In this document: piece by piece, positions 23,956 to 36,080 of the stretch
Layout of the letters: each line of letters starts with the position of its first letter
Position numbering within the stretch: the first letter of the stretch is position 1
Source of the DNA: Punica granatum
Lineage: Eukaryota > Streptophyta > Magnoliopsida > Myrtales > Lythraceae
Direction: 5' to 3'
NCBI RefSeq assembly: GCF_007655135.1
Contig: NC_045131.1
Location: forward strand, 2,480,001-2,544,000
DNA length: 64,000 bases
Notes under the pieces: model-generated
The model's input: only the letters and a program-made list of their open reading frames with translations
Told to the model about the DNA's origin: nothing
The model's database searches: none
Translations under genes and position numbers: made by a program

Positions 23956-26900
23956 TCACGAGGATGGAAGTACGGTGATGTAATATGGATATCCCGGGCA
24001 AGTCCCCGAATTTGGCCTTGTTTCCTCATTCCCTTGGTCAATGGGCCACTGCAGATTCCACTGGACAACGTAGTTTGAGAGATCGTATGTCCCGGGGCAG
24101 AATATACAAACCTGAAGAGGAATTTGTACTGTAGAACTGGGCTCGAGCTGAAGTTTGGTCGAGCTTGAACCGGACCATATGATAGGGCGGATGCTCTCCG
24201 ATGATAGGGAATTCAGAATAGTCCCACGAACATCGGACGTTACTTTGATTTCACTCTCCAAGGACACATTGTACCAGCCTTCTTGGTTTGTAGGGAGGAC
24301 TGCACTGGAATCACTTAACAGGAACCCACTTTGGTTCGAGTCCAGGGTGTTGACACGTAAAGATGCAACCGCATCTGATGAGTTATAGAGAGTCATTCTC
24401 AAGGAAACCTCGCAGAATGAGGCTGAGAAGTTGTGGTGTATCTCACGGGGACCCTCAACTGCCCATGATATTGGACTTGAACTTGAGATGCTGAAAAGAG
24501 AGGATTCATTATAAGATTAAGACCTTCAATGAGGCAAAGAGCCTCAAAACTCTCGATGTGGGTCTACATCATACCTGCAGTGGCAAGCGTGATTAGACAA
24601 GAGGCAAGGTGAATAAGAAACTCCAGAGCCGCTCTCACTATGCACTCGGCGAGAAATCAGAACAAAATCAACTGTATCAGAATCTCCCTGATCCATGAAC
24701 AAAGAAATCAGTTAACTTGTAGAGCATAAAAAGGATATTCAACTGATCGGCATCACAGAACAGAAAATAATAAGACATGAGTGGACAGGAGTTATTAGGA
24801 TAGGGGAAGGTACATAAAACACCGAGTCAATCAAACCTGAGATGGCTTTTCTTGGTGAAGTCTTTCACAGTTGTGGAAATCACTCAACGGTGAGAGAGAA
24901 ATATCGTACAATGATTCGCCGTCATCGTTAGGACTCAATTTCACATCACCTCCAATACAGGGAGTAAGAGAAGAGACCTCATCGGAGCCCTTGGGTTTTT
25001 CACATCTCTGCAGCAAATAATTCAGATCTTAGAAGGGAAGTGGGAACCGACTTACACAGGTCAAAACAAAGAAATTTTTCCGATAATGAAAAACAAAGAA
25101 ATTTAATCAATGAATGTATTTGCATTCTGAATGTATGCTATGACCACATCCTGAGAAGATCAGAGTTATGGATCTCGTATCAAACCTTTAGCATCAAGAA
25201 ACAAGTGAATGCTTGAGCAGACATTAGAAGTGGTGGATGAAAGAGAGTGTCAATCAGTGAGATTTCCCACTGAGACCCAAGAGATGACAGCTGATGAATC
25301 TGAAAATCCTCCAAAGATGTCCTGCTTGCCACGTCCATCCTCACAAGGAACTTCTGCAGTGTAGATGGCAGGGGACTGATTTGGAAGGATACGTCAATTG
25401 CAGGCAGTACCTATCGCACCAATCACATTGGATGGCAAAATAAAAGCCACAAGAAAATTAAGTTTCAAACAACCAGAGAGGGCATAATAATTAAGCAGCC
25501 AGATCTTTCTAATAAGAATTTGTTTAGAAGCTTAGATATACTGAAGGACAATTTCCCCAATAAAGGAAAAAACAAACATTAAACAAGCAAGAGTCTAGAG
25601 TTTTACAATTCAGTACCTCCAAATTATAGAACATACGCAAAGTGCGGTACTTCATGAAACTTTCTGCATCCTCGATTTCATAATACAATACTATGTACAG
25701 AGATATGTTTCCTGGCACAGCGGCATGAAACCAAAGAGGCCAAGAAAGGGGACTATCTTTTCGGACCACGATGTCCTGGAAAGCGAATGTAAAGCCGACA
25801 GCAGACAATAGTTAGAAACAATTCAAGATGTTATCAATAAAGAATGCATCAAAGGCACATGTTGTACCAACATTTGGAAAGTGAAAGACGCTGTCAGACC
25901 CCTCTATCGGCTGGGCAAGTGAACCAGTTTGCTCCCCATCTGTTCTCTTTTCAAGGCAGGTCGGATATTTTACCTTGAGGTGCTCTGCCTTTCCAATATT
26001 AAGGAATCTCGGATGACTAATCTTCATCTTCAGATTCTGATGAAAAGGGAATCGACTTTTCAATAGACAGAAGACTCTTAAGTAGCCAGTGCAACATAAG
26101 GGGCTAACATGTGAACATACATCAACATGCTTAAATTGACATCAGGCAATCCTAAATATGTAAAGAAATATATTCACGTTGAACTGATATGCAAAAAAAT
26201 AAGCTTCAGAAAATTGTCATACAACTCCGCACAATACAGAATGGGATCACAAAAAATGGTCTGTAAGAAAAGCAAATCCTACGAGTAAATACTCCATCCA
26301 AAAGAAAGCAAGAAAATCGCCCACCCAAATGCATTGGAAAAGAAAAAAATTATAAACACACTCAAAATCAATGGGGATGGCTGTCCAACCGGTCATGCAC
26401 GATGTGACCGAGCAGAAGGAAAATAACATCACTAGCAACTGACAACAATTGAAATAGATGAAGAACTAAAAAAGATAGGAATCTATGTAGCAGCCCTTAA
26501 AAAAGAAAGTGAGAAAATATCATTTGAAAATAAGGATGCCAAGTGCGGAGGTTTCCCGAAGCTTCAGGCTGTGTATAAGCAAGTATACCTTTACTGCTGC
26601 TTCTGACATGTTGCTCAATTCTAAAGTAAGATGTCGTAGCTCTCCTGCATAAACTTTCTCAGGAAGTGTATGAATGAGACCCTCTAACTTGGGAAGACTC
26701 TGCATATTCAAATTTAAGGTTGCAAAGGGGAAAAAAGAATCAGATTGTAGATGCATAAACATAGGAAATCCCTGCAAATGCTTGAGAGTTGCATTAAGAA
26801 TCAATAATAAATTTCAGAAAGGTAAACATAAATAAATAAATATGAATGGCTTGTACCTTGATTACTTCAAACTTTAAGTTATCAGTAAAAGAACGCTTTT

Positions 26901-29900
26901 GTTTCTTTTTCCTCGTAGCAGTCTTCTTCATTGTAGTCGTAAGAAAGTTATAGCAACCAACCACAGAGCCTGAGAGTCTCCACTTAACACCCACAATATT
27001 CAGAATGCCTTCTTCTCTGGGAGTAACTGTTAGTTTCACCTGAGCAAACATCAGTTACAATGACTTGATATGTTGTGATAAAATAAATATAGCAAGAACA
27101 AGTAACAGAATTTCTCCCACTGTATATTTAACAACTAAGAATGTGTGGCTAACCATTGTTGTACTTCCACTTTCCAAGGTACAGTCGACATCAGATAAAG
27201 CAAAAGATGACTTATCGAAATTCATTAGCCTGCAGTGAAAGCCAGAATCAGAAACCAGAACAAGCCAATCTGGCTCTGAGGAAAGTACAAGTCGACTAAT
27301 TCCGCCAGATTACCTTTCAGCAGTCAAGTTAATATGCTCATTATTCTGAAGCTCACTGGAAGTACTAGCATCTGCTAAGGAGCGACATATGCAGGTCAAT
27401 TATGGTAGAAGTTCAACCAATATTCAGCTTGGAAAATATATCCGTATCAATCTTTAATATAATTACCCGTCTGTGCTTCATCGGATCTTTCAAAAAGCTC
27501 GCATATCAATGACACATTGGTGAGAGGAATAGATATTTGCAAAGGATTTTTAAATTCAACATCCACCTGTATGGCTTCTGCAAGGGACAACAAAAACATG
27601 GCCCAAGGATTAGACAAATACCGTATCACTTAAGCACACAATCTCCACAAGTTTCACCTTCATACCTCCAACAATGCAGACATTTGATTCCTTGCGTTTT
27701 CTTGAGATAGGCTTTGACTGTACCTCCAACCAGTTAGTCCTGGCAGTAGGCAATGATGGGATGACTTCCTCCTCAAATGATCGCCACAAACTCTCTCTAA
27801 CACCAATCTGTAAAATAAATTAAAATCAACATTGAAAGGCAATGCTCCAAAAGATATATCATATCCACTGAAATCATATAATTAAGACAATACGCTTCAA
27901 CGAAGTAATTGTGGAAGTATTTAGACACATCTTACATTTACCCAGTATCCAGCAATAGAAACTTACAGCTGCAGGTGATGCATACGTTCGATGATCCTCA
28001 AAAACAACCTTCAGAGATGAGGCATTAATAATGGGCAAAGGCAATTTCAACACTTCACAAGCTTTCCCAGCTTTCTGTATTGTATCAAGTGAGCCAAGAG
28101 AGTCATAAGAATAGAACCATCAACAATCTCCCCAAGTACAAGACATCAATATCTGCTATTATGTGATGATAAATTAGCATTTCCAATATAAGGAAATAAC
28201 TCATGAAACCCAGGACTGGTCCATTTCCTTTCAATTGGTTTCTTTGCCAACACAAGAGTTACATCTTCAATCAATCCGTAGGAGTCACTGACCTGAACAA
28301 AATGGAGGAAATTCTTCAGAAATAACTCTTGGGTTGTCTTGGACTGATGAGCACACATCAAAACTTCTAACATATGGACGACGGCAGCATCATATAGCCC
28401 AAGGAAAGCATACCACCTACATTTTGCATATTGTGTCAAGAAAAATGAATCATTGAAAAGCACAGATTGCTTCTGATATCACCAAAGAGGGTCCTAATTA
28501 CATACTGTCCAACATGAAAATGAACGTGATCTTTTATATAGCTCCATGTTGTTCCCTTGAACACAGAAATTGCTCTTTGATATGTGCGAATTGCATGTTT
28601 AATCTAGAAGACGAGGCAGAGGAACATTATTAGTATGATGGTATAAAGCCTATGCTGTTGTTATTCATGATAAACATTACCTGATCACACTTTTTATACT
28701 GATTTCCAGAAAGGACTAGATGAAACCCATACTTGCGCAGCATGGGTGGTTTGGAATACAAGTAGCAATAAGATGCTTGCTCAAGCATCACAGCAGAATG
28801 GAGAGATTCCTGCAGAAAAATAAGTCATCAGAGAAAGAATGTGGACCTCCCTATAGTAAATCTTGTTAAAGAAACATGCATTACCTCACCGGATATATGA
28901 AAATAGACACTGGCTGCTTCTTTGTATTGATCTCTTGCTTTCAACATCTCTATCCACCAAAGGCCGCACCTTGTAGCATTTTGATGTCCAGCTGGTACAT
29001 TTTTCTACATGAATACGAATGTGAAGAAAATTTGACTAGTTTTACCAAAGCATATCATAAAGTTGCTACAGCCAATCAATTAGAGCATTTCAGTAGGAGC
29101 TTCAACATAAAACACGTATGGGATTAAAAAAAAAAAGGCCAGTTAGCATCCACAAAATTATATACCAAATACTTGAACCCCTATACAAAACACAGAGGAT
29201 ACTAAGAGCACGACTAGATTGGTACACTCTTTACAAGAAAGAGTTTCCTATACTAAGTACGAATTAGATCTCAAGTCAAAGGACATGTGCACATACTAAG
29301 TAAGTGTTAAATGCATTTTCCATGCAGTATTCTGCCTCTTTCCTGGAATGGTTCAGCATAAAGTATGTAACTCCCATCATTTCCTGCAATGAAAAGATTG
29401 ATGCCCCGGTTAGGATCTAGCATGCAAGGAAAACTTATAGGCACAACTTGCTACAACATTAAGTCAACATTTTGTATCTTCTTTCCACTAGATAATGATT
29501 AACTTAAGAAGAAAGAGCCCAAATAACTCAGAAAGTCGAAACTACCTGCACACCAGCATATCGTTTCCAGGCTTTGTCAAGCTTGTAGTCCGTTGAAATG
29601 AGGCGATAGTTTGACAATGCAAGTTCATAATCCCGTAACATAAAGGCGTAGTCACCCAAAACTCTGATTTGGGATTCAGTGGAGCTAAATGTGTACCTTC
29701 ATAAAGAACACAAATATCTCAGTAAGCACAAAAAAAGGTCAGAAGAAACTAACATGGAAGATATGAATTTCAACAACGTACGTAGGGCCATTAGATGCAT
29801 CAAGAGACTCTTCTTTCCCTTTTCTCCACCACAGGTTTTTTATCTGGTTTCTAAATCCTTTCCTTGTAGCAGAAACCTAGACATGTTGTCAATGGGGGAT

Positions 29901-32581
29901 GAAAAGATGGAAAATTTTAACACACCCTTAATACATGATTAATGAGCATAAATATAAAAACTAACACCCCCTATACCTGCTGGTTCAACACTCGTACTTT
30001 TTCTTCCATGGAAGGAATAACATGTTTTGATGCCAGATCTTGTGTTAGATCTTTTATCTGTCCAAATATACACAAACAGAAAGATATCACAAATGAGCAA
30101 CCTGCCAAGGTTATCAAACAACTATTGCTTAAAATTCTGATTACTTAGTAAAATACTTTCTCAAGAAGAGAAAAAGAGACGAATCTTGCCTCATTAACAT
30201 CATCCTTGTTAAGGAAGCGACCAAGGCTATGAGTAGACAAAGCATCACTTTTCTGTGTAGAAGGCATAAAAAGTATTTGAATTGAATCCATGATGATTCA
30301 TTCGATCAGCAGACAAAGAGTCTTAAAGTATCACTGAGCCTGAAAAGGCACTTACATAAAGAGTCCATGGATTCTCCAAATGTTCTACAAGCCCATCCCG
30401 TGAAGAGTTAATGCAGAGTAACTGCAATGCATTGGCCCCAAAGGTACTCTTCATTTCAGACAGAAATTTAGTTGCCCTGCAAACTTAAAACAAATAATGA
30501 GAAAAACTCATTTCAGGAAGAATAAGGAGAGAAGATTTGCTAGAACCTTCATTTCTTGAGTATACGGTGCATTTAAAAATACTAATCATTTGATATTTCC
30601 AGAAGCACCCAAACTAAGAGGAAAAAAGAATTTTAAAATAACAGGAGTTACGGATGCACCAGCTAATCCATCCCATTGACCACAGGATACACTTCAGTAT
30701 CACTGATCAATAATCTGACAGATGGATCCGAAATTACATCATCAAAATTTAAAAATCAACTTATTTTTAATCGAAAGGCCAGAAGAAATTTACTTCTCTG
30801 GTGGTGCATCTTGATTATCATGCAGTAACAAATAGAGCTTATGAATTTTTGGATCCATGGCACCATCATTGAGAAGCGAAGGCAACTGATCAGTGTTAAA
30901 AAGATCGACAAATCGGTTCACAGGCTGGTCATCCTTTGAAGAAACAACTAAAAGACCTGAAGAAGAGGAGAGTCAATTAGAAACTAATGTCGAAATAGAG
31001 GAACTCTAAATGAAGCATTGAAAAGGATCTTAATATGACAAACAAAGAAAGGAGCTAGAATATGAGAACACTCATAGTACATTCAGAAGCTTACACACAA
31101 CAGGATGGTCAAAAGCTTCATGATCTGAAAATGATAATGTTCGTATAAGCTCTTTATTGAAGAACTTAAACCAGGATGGCAGAACCTCAGATTCAGAGCC
31201 TGCAAAGAATAAGCAATTCATGTTAAGCTAGAGATATTCCGTTGATTAAAATCCACGATAACATATCGGCACATGCATATTGAAAATCGTGAATGATTGG
31301 TTTGAAAGAGTTTCTCTCAGAATATGAAATCCAACTCATATTGTCTAATAGGTCATACACAAATATAAAAAACGTCTATTTTGCCAAGAAGTTCAGCAAT
31401 CACCAAAAGGCAGAGCCAATCGTTTCCATCTCTTTTGCCAAGAGTAGTATCGTGAGTAGCAGTTTTTCTTAAATGATGTTTTAGGAGTTTAAATATAGAG
31501 ACATTGGTTTTTGCTCATCGAACACTCCTTGGGGTGCAAGCTGTATTACACTACGAGTATACATTCAATAACAATCATATAAAGCATCAATTTTTCCGGG
31601 ACTAAGATCACCAATTCATCCAAAATGCCAATTAAAATCAGCTCCAAAACTGCCATTGTAAAAGATTGTAGGCTAATATCAAAAGCACAAGGTACAACTT
31701 ACGAGAGAGTAAATCATCAGGCTGAGGTGCATCAAGGTGCAGATTAAGACTCTCCTCCTCACCAGCCTTGGTGATTACCTCCTTTAATCTCTCTTTTGTG
31801 ACCTAATTACAAAAGCAAAAGAGAAAGTATAATTGGTACTAGGACGGCTACATAAATCGCCAGGAAGTACATTTTAGCATTAATACACCGACAATTCTAA
31901 AATAATAACCCTCTATTCATGTGTACTCCTCCGATATGCATCGGTTTCTACGTAAAACAAGAGGGAGTCCCCTGCAAATTCCTAATACAGCGAACAACAT
32001 TCAGCTCAGAATTGCAAGAACATAATAATATATATTTCAGTTTCCCAAATATACTCCATTTGCATTCAGTTCCCAGCTATTTCGTTACGATTAAGTAGAA
32101 TGTTGCATCTTGTACTGCCACATTCCTGAGGAGCTAATAGGCAGAAGTTGATGCTCTGAGCTTCAACAGCTTCACTTACTGCACTCGGAAAGAGACGGAG
32201 TATGGGAAGCGTGCAGTTTCGAGAGAGAAAGCTACCTGCAAATCAGGCTGCCTAATATCCGATGCATAGAACAGTCGGAGCTTGAACTTCTGAAGCCTGT
32301 AAGGTTGATCACTCGCCGTCCGTACGGGCACTGAAGAATAGGTAAAGTACAATACACGCTGATCAAATTCCAAACACTGAGCACATAATTTCTGCAGAAA
32401 CAGAGCGTCCTCGGGCATTACCATCGATGTTGTTGAAGACGCAGAAGGGGCTGAGCATCTCAATGAAGGAGAGGCCGTTCTTCTGGCAGGCTTCATCGAC
32501 GAGAGGCGTGGTAAGGACCATCACCACCGGGCTGATCTCGTCCAGCAGCATTCGGCCGAGCGGCGTGTTTGCCGGATCCAT
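23956..32581 (-). CDS. TRAPPC8: TRAPPC8/Trs85 homologue (TRAPP III complex subunit), many exons
   Basis: TRAPPC8 (Trs85) is the subunit that defines the TRAPP III tethering complex, acting in ER-Golgi traffic and autophagy. The start is ATG 32581: MDPANTPLGRMLLDEISP, VVMVLTTPLVDEAC. Exons read in detail are 32581-32422, 32330-32236, 31802-31703 (VTKERLKEVITKAGEEES) and one starting at about 31200 (SESEVLPSWFKFFNKELI). Further conserved blocks run through KYGFHLVLSG-type and TPR-like helices near 28700 and LRDYELALSNYRLIS near 29600. The last exon, about 24491-23956, ends TCPGYPYYITVLPSS. No frame-breaking lesion was noticed, but not every splice junction was checked. Earlier I considered TRAPPC11; the N- and C-terminal motifs fit TRAPPC8 better. 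Confidence 0.88.
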
Positions 32582-32919
32582 TACCTCCGCCGGTGTTGAG
32601 CAGCTCCTGGCACGTCCTTGCCTAACGGGGGAGCTGGCAGACTCACCCTGTCGGCTCGGTTTGGGATAACAGATGGAATTTCCGGCGACGTCTGAATGTT
32701 CCGTCCGTGGCTGGGTGTGAGCAGATCTCCTCCGGTGTCAATGGAGGAAACGTGGCGATCGACGAATCTCTGTCGACCTCCAATTGGGCTCTTAATTGGG
32801 CCTGCAAAATATTTAAAAGATGGGCCATCGTTGTTGGGCTTTCTCGTGGAGCTCACACCCCTAATGGGCCGAGGCCCGAAACTGACGAGCATAAACTTAT
32901 CATGATTGGCTTATTTTAT
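32582..32919. other. TRAPPC8 5' flank
   Basis: GC-richer sequence directly upstream of the TRAPPC8 start codon, presumably 5' UTR and promoter. Overlapping open frames on both strands here match no family I recognise. Confidence 0.5.
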
Positions 32920-33203
32920 TAAGCACTTATTCAATTATTCAGCCAAAAAAAACACTTATTCTATTAACTACTTAAAATTTCAGCTCTTAAAATTCAGCAC
33001 TGAATTTTAAGTCCAAATAAACCCACTCTAAAGTTGTGTTTGTTTATAACTTTATTAAATAAATACTTAAAAATTAGTTATATATAAAAATGAATAAGAA
33101 ATAAAGAGAAAAATGAAAGATAATGATCTCATCCATTTAATTATTGAGTCAAAAACCACTTACGTTTTGTTTGGGAGAGCGATATCGATTGAATAAATGC
33201 TTA
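32920..33203. mobile_element. Candidate MITE
   Basis: Inverted terminal stretches TAAGCACTTATTCAAT (32920-32935) and its complement at 33188-33203 match at 15 of 16 positions and bound about 284 bases of AT-rich non-coding DNA. The interior contains repeated AATAAATACTTA-type words. No certain target duplication was seen, so the exact ends are approximate. Confidence 0.5.
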
Positions 33204-33989
33204 TTTTGTTGAGTTTTAAGCAAAAGTAGTGTTTAGTGAGGGGGAGAGGCGACCAACGGCCCCTTCACATTGTTGCTGTTAATTTCGGGAGATGGTGGCC
33301 GGACGTCGGCCGAGCTTCCATCTCCTTCTTGTTGAACTTCCGCTGCAGCTTCTCATCGGCCGCTTGAAGAATGGCCCCTCCCATGTAGAGTTGCCACACC
33401 CACTGAACCAATGGGATCTAGAACTCCCTAGCCTCGCGTGTCATTCTTCTGCAGGCAACTTCTAAAGCCACAACCCCGAAGCTGAATATGTCCGTCTCCT
33501 TACTGACCCGCCCCTCATTTTGATACTTTGGGGCTAAGAACCCGAGCGTCCCGACCACGCCCATCTTCTGGCTCCTCAAGAAGGGGTCTAGGAGCTTGGC
33601 AACCCCAAAGTCCCCGAGCTTCGTGCTGAAGTCCTTGTTTAGCAAGACATTAGCAGCCTTGATGTCCTTGTGGAGTGCACATTGACCCACATCCTTGTGG
33701 ATGTAATGCAAGGTTGAGACTATCTCGAGAACTATTCGGTGCCTCACATCCCATTCCAACTTTCCCTTATTTATGAACAGGAAATTATCAAGGCTCTCGT
33801 TGGGCATGTACTCGTACTCAAGCAAAGGTTCTCCTCGCTCGTAGCACCACCCAATGAACTTCACAAGGTTCCGGTGGACTAAGCGGCTTATGTCTTAACC
33901 TTGTCAATGAAGTTCTTCTCGGAGTTCTCGAACTGGGCAAAGATCCTTTTGACAGCAAAACTTGGCCTTTGTTGTTCAATGTTCCCTTG

Positions 33990-34487
33990 TATTAAATTTC
34001 TATTGAACTTATACGGGCTTGGACTCATTTCCACTTTAAAGTTCAAGTTAATAAGTGGTGGTATCCAAATCTCATATAAACCAATGGTTATTCTTTCAGC
34101 TTTTCCATGTGGGATTTTGTAATTCTCAACACCCACTCTCATGAGCAACGTGTGGTCTATTTATGCCTACACGTTGTTACGTGCCCTTAAACACCCGCCC
34201 TCAACAAGTGACCTCGAGCCGAACTCATCTTCCGTGCTCAAGTAAGGGGGGACTAACATGAGGCGCTCTTTTGGCTGCTCTCGATGTTGGGTCGGCGTAA
34301 TGTGAGCTCACGTGGACACGCAGAAGCGTAACTTGCTCTGATACCATATTAAATTTCCATTGGGCTTATACGGGCTTGGACTCATTTCCACTTAAAAGTT
34401 CAAGCTGATAAGTGATGGTATATAAGTCTCATATAAATCAATGGTTGTTCTTTCATCTTTTCCATGTGAGATTTGTAATTCTCAACA
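33990..34487 (-). mobile_element. TRIM (terminal-repeat retrotransposon in miniature)
   Basis: Two direct repeats, 33990-34131 (142 bp) and 34347-34487 (141 bp), are similar along their whole length. On the minus strand each opens TGTTGAGAATTAC. Between them are only 215 bases with no coding capacity. Next to the 5' LTR is a primer-binding site (34335-34346). Before the 3' LTR is a short purine tract (GAGAGTGGG). The five bases CCTTG lie immediately outside both ends (33985-33989 and 34488-34492), a perfect target duplication. It sits in the LecRK kinase exon, and removing it reconnects VYKGNIEQQRPSFAVKRI. It must rely on enzymes from another element. Confidence 0.93.
34335..34346 (-). other. 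Primer-binding site of the TRIM, initiator tRNA-Met type
   Basis: The minus strand reads TGGTATCAGAGC directly beside the 5' LTR. This is the standard initiator methionine tRNA complement used by many plant LTR retrotransposons. Confidence 0.92.
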
Positions 34488-35954
34488 CCTTGTATACATG
34501 TCTAGAGTCTCCTTGCCCGAGTCTTTGATCGTTTGAGAATCGATTTGTGGCTGCCCTAGTTCATGGTAGGAGAATCTCCGAGGTATAGCTCCTTTTTAGT
34601 ATCGGCATTTATGTGGAAACATGCTTTTGGGCCCCGTCTTCTATGACCTTCTCTTGCCCATTTTTTATCTCTCCACCTCTTAGCATGCCACAAAGAAACA
34701 CCAACTATAATCACAAAGAAGAATAAAGAGATGGCTAGCACTATGATAGAAACTCTACTAAGCCTATGACGATTTTGATCATTTTTCTTGTCATCCAAGT
34801 TAGATGTAAAATCCCATGCGCTGATAGTATGCCACTCGGTGTAAGCCCTAGTGACTGCAGAAAACCCAAGCATCACCCGCTTGGGGAGGATCTTGGTTAG
34901 ATCAATGTCGTGGGAAATAGAAATCTGGTCCGTGAAACTTTAGTTCTCATCATTTACCCAAAACACACTAAGGCTCTTCAAGGTTGAATGATAGGCGATC
35001 CGGACATTGGTGGACTTCCTGCTATATGAGGAAGCATCCCAACTGACATAAACAGCCTAGGAAATGAAGTTGGCATTGATTCCAATGGTGCTGCACACTC
35101 GGGTCCCACTCCTTATTTGGATACACACTGAACTCGGCCATAACGATCCGATTACTGTTACGAGCCGGACCCAAGGTTGTCGTGGTATTGAAAAGGCCCA
35201 AGGACCCTCCTGCCCAGTTGTGTGGGATTGAGAATCCAAGGGTTGCAAGGAAGAATGCAAGACCGCCATTGATTGAGGTTGAGTTGGAGGCGTTGATCGC
35301 GATGGAGAAACGGGTCGTGAAGTATGAGGCATAACTGTTTGAGGAGTCCCATACGTGAACTGCTTCGACATATGTGGCCTAGCCCACCCGGAACTGGTAG
35401 TCCACTCTGTTGAGCTTGATTGCTCCATTGGATGGCACGGCATGGTGCTCGTAGACTATGTCACTGGCATCATGATTGAATTGGGTTATGCTGAAGGATG
35501 CAGAACAGGCAGATGACTGGAAAAGGGGCAGAGCGATGAACACGAGGGAAGCTTTACTTAGGAAGTGAATATAGGCAGTGGAAACTCTTGCGATGGACAT
35601 TTTTCAGATTGAACTCAAGTATCCCGGAAGCAAAATAGTTAGATTGCCTTGGACTGACAATTTATAACATTTGACAAACATATATGTTGAGAGTTAATCT
35701 CACCTGGAAAAATAGAATGAAAAAGTATTGATTTATAAGAAATTGAGTTTCATAATCTACTAATTCGAGCTTTTAGATTGAAGATAGCCCAATTGCTTAT
35801 AAGCCCATTAGAATTTCGGATGATATCAGAGCAGGTTAGATTTTCGCGCTTTTGTTGTCTTTTTGCAAATACCCGCATGTCCGGCACCCCATGCCAAGTC
35901 TTTGCTCGAGCTCTAGAGATGGACTCAATTATTTATAAGCCCAGTTACATTATT

Positions 35955-36080
35955 ATATAATGTTTTTCTGATGTTATGTTGCACTCGGAATAATATATAT
36001 GTATATATAACTAATACAATATATAATGTTTTTCTGTTGTTATGTTGCAATTGGAATAATATATATGTATATATAACTAA
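35955..36080. repeat. Two-copy tandem repeat, 66-bp period
   Basis: TGTTTTTCTG..GTTATGTTGCA...GGAATAATATATATGTATATATAACTAAT occurs twice in a row, with first landmarks at 35961 and 36027. The copies differ by a few substitutions, so the duplication is fairly recent. Confidence 0.8.

Larger units (their letters stand above)
33330..35600 (-). pseudogene. L-type lectin-domain receptor kinase (LecRK) pseudogene
   Basis: The intact family has a legume-lectin ectodomain, one membrane span and a Ser/Thr kinase. The start at 35600 gives a signal peptide. Lectin pieces follow (ASFSITQFNHDASDIVY, YFTTRFSIAINAS, NWAGGSLGLFNTTTT, SRIVMAEFSVYPN), then a membrane span (IIVLAISLFFFVIIVGVSLW). The kinase has PSFAVKRI, LEYEYMPNESLDNFLF, LHKDIKAANVLL, LGDFGVAKLL and GFLAPKYQNEG. 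In-frame stops interrupt the lectin part (after YQFRVG and after NANFIS). The kinase lead-in is partly deleted. HRD has become HKD and APE has become APK. A TRIM element splits the kinase exon. It cannot encode a full receptor. Confidence 0.9.

Noticed and set aside
23956..32581. Identification of the large minus-strand gene as TRAPPC11
   Set aside because: The N-terminal MDPANTPLGRMLLDEISP block and the C-terminal GYPYYITVL end fit TRAPPC8/Trs85 better.
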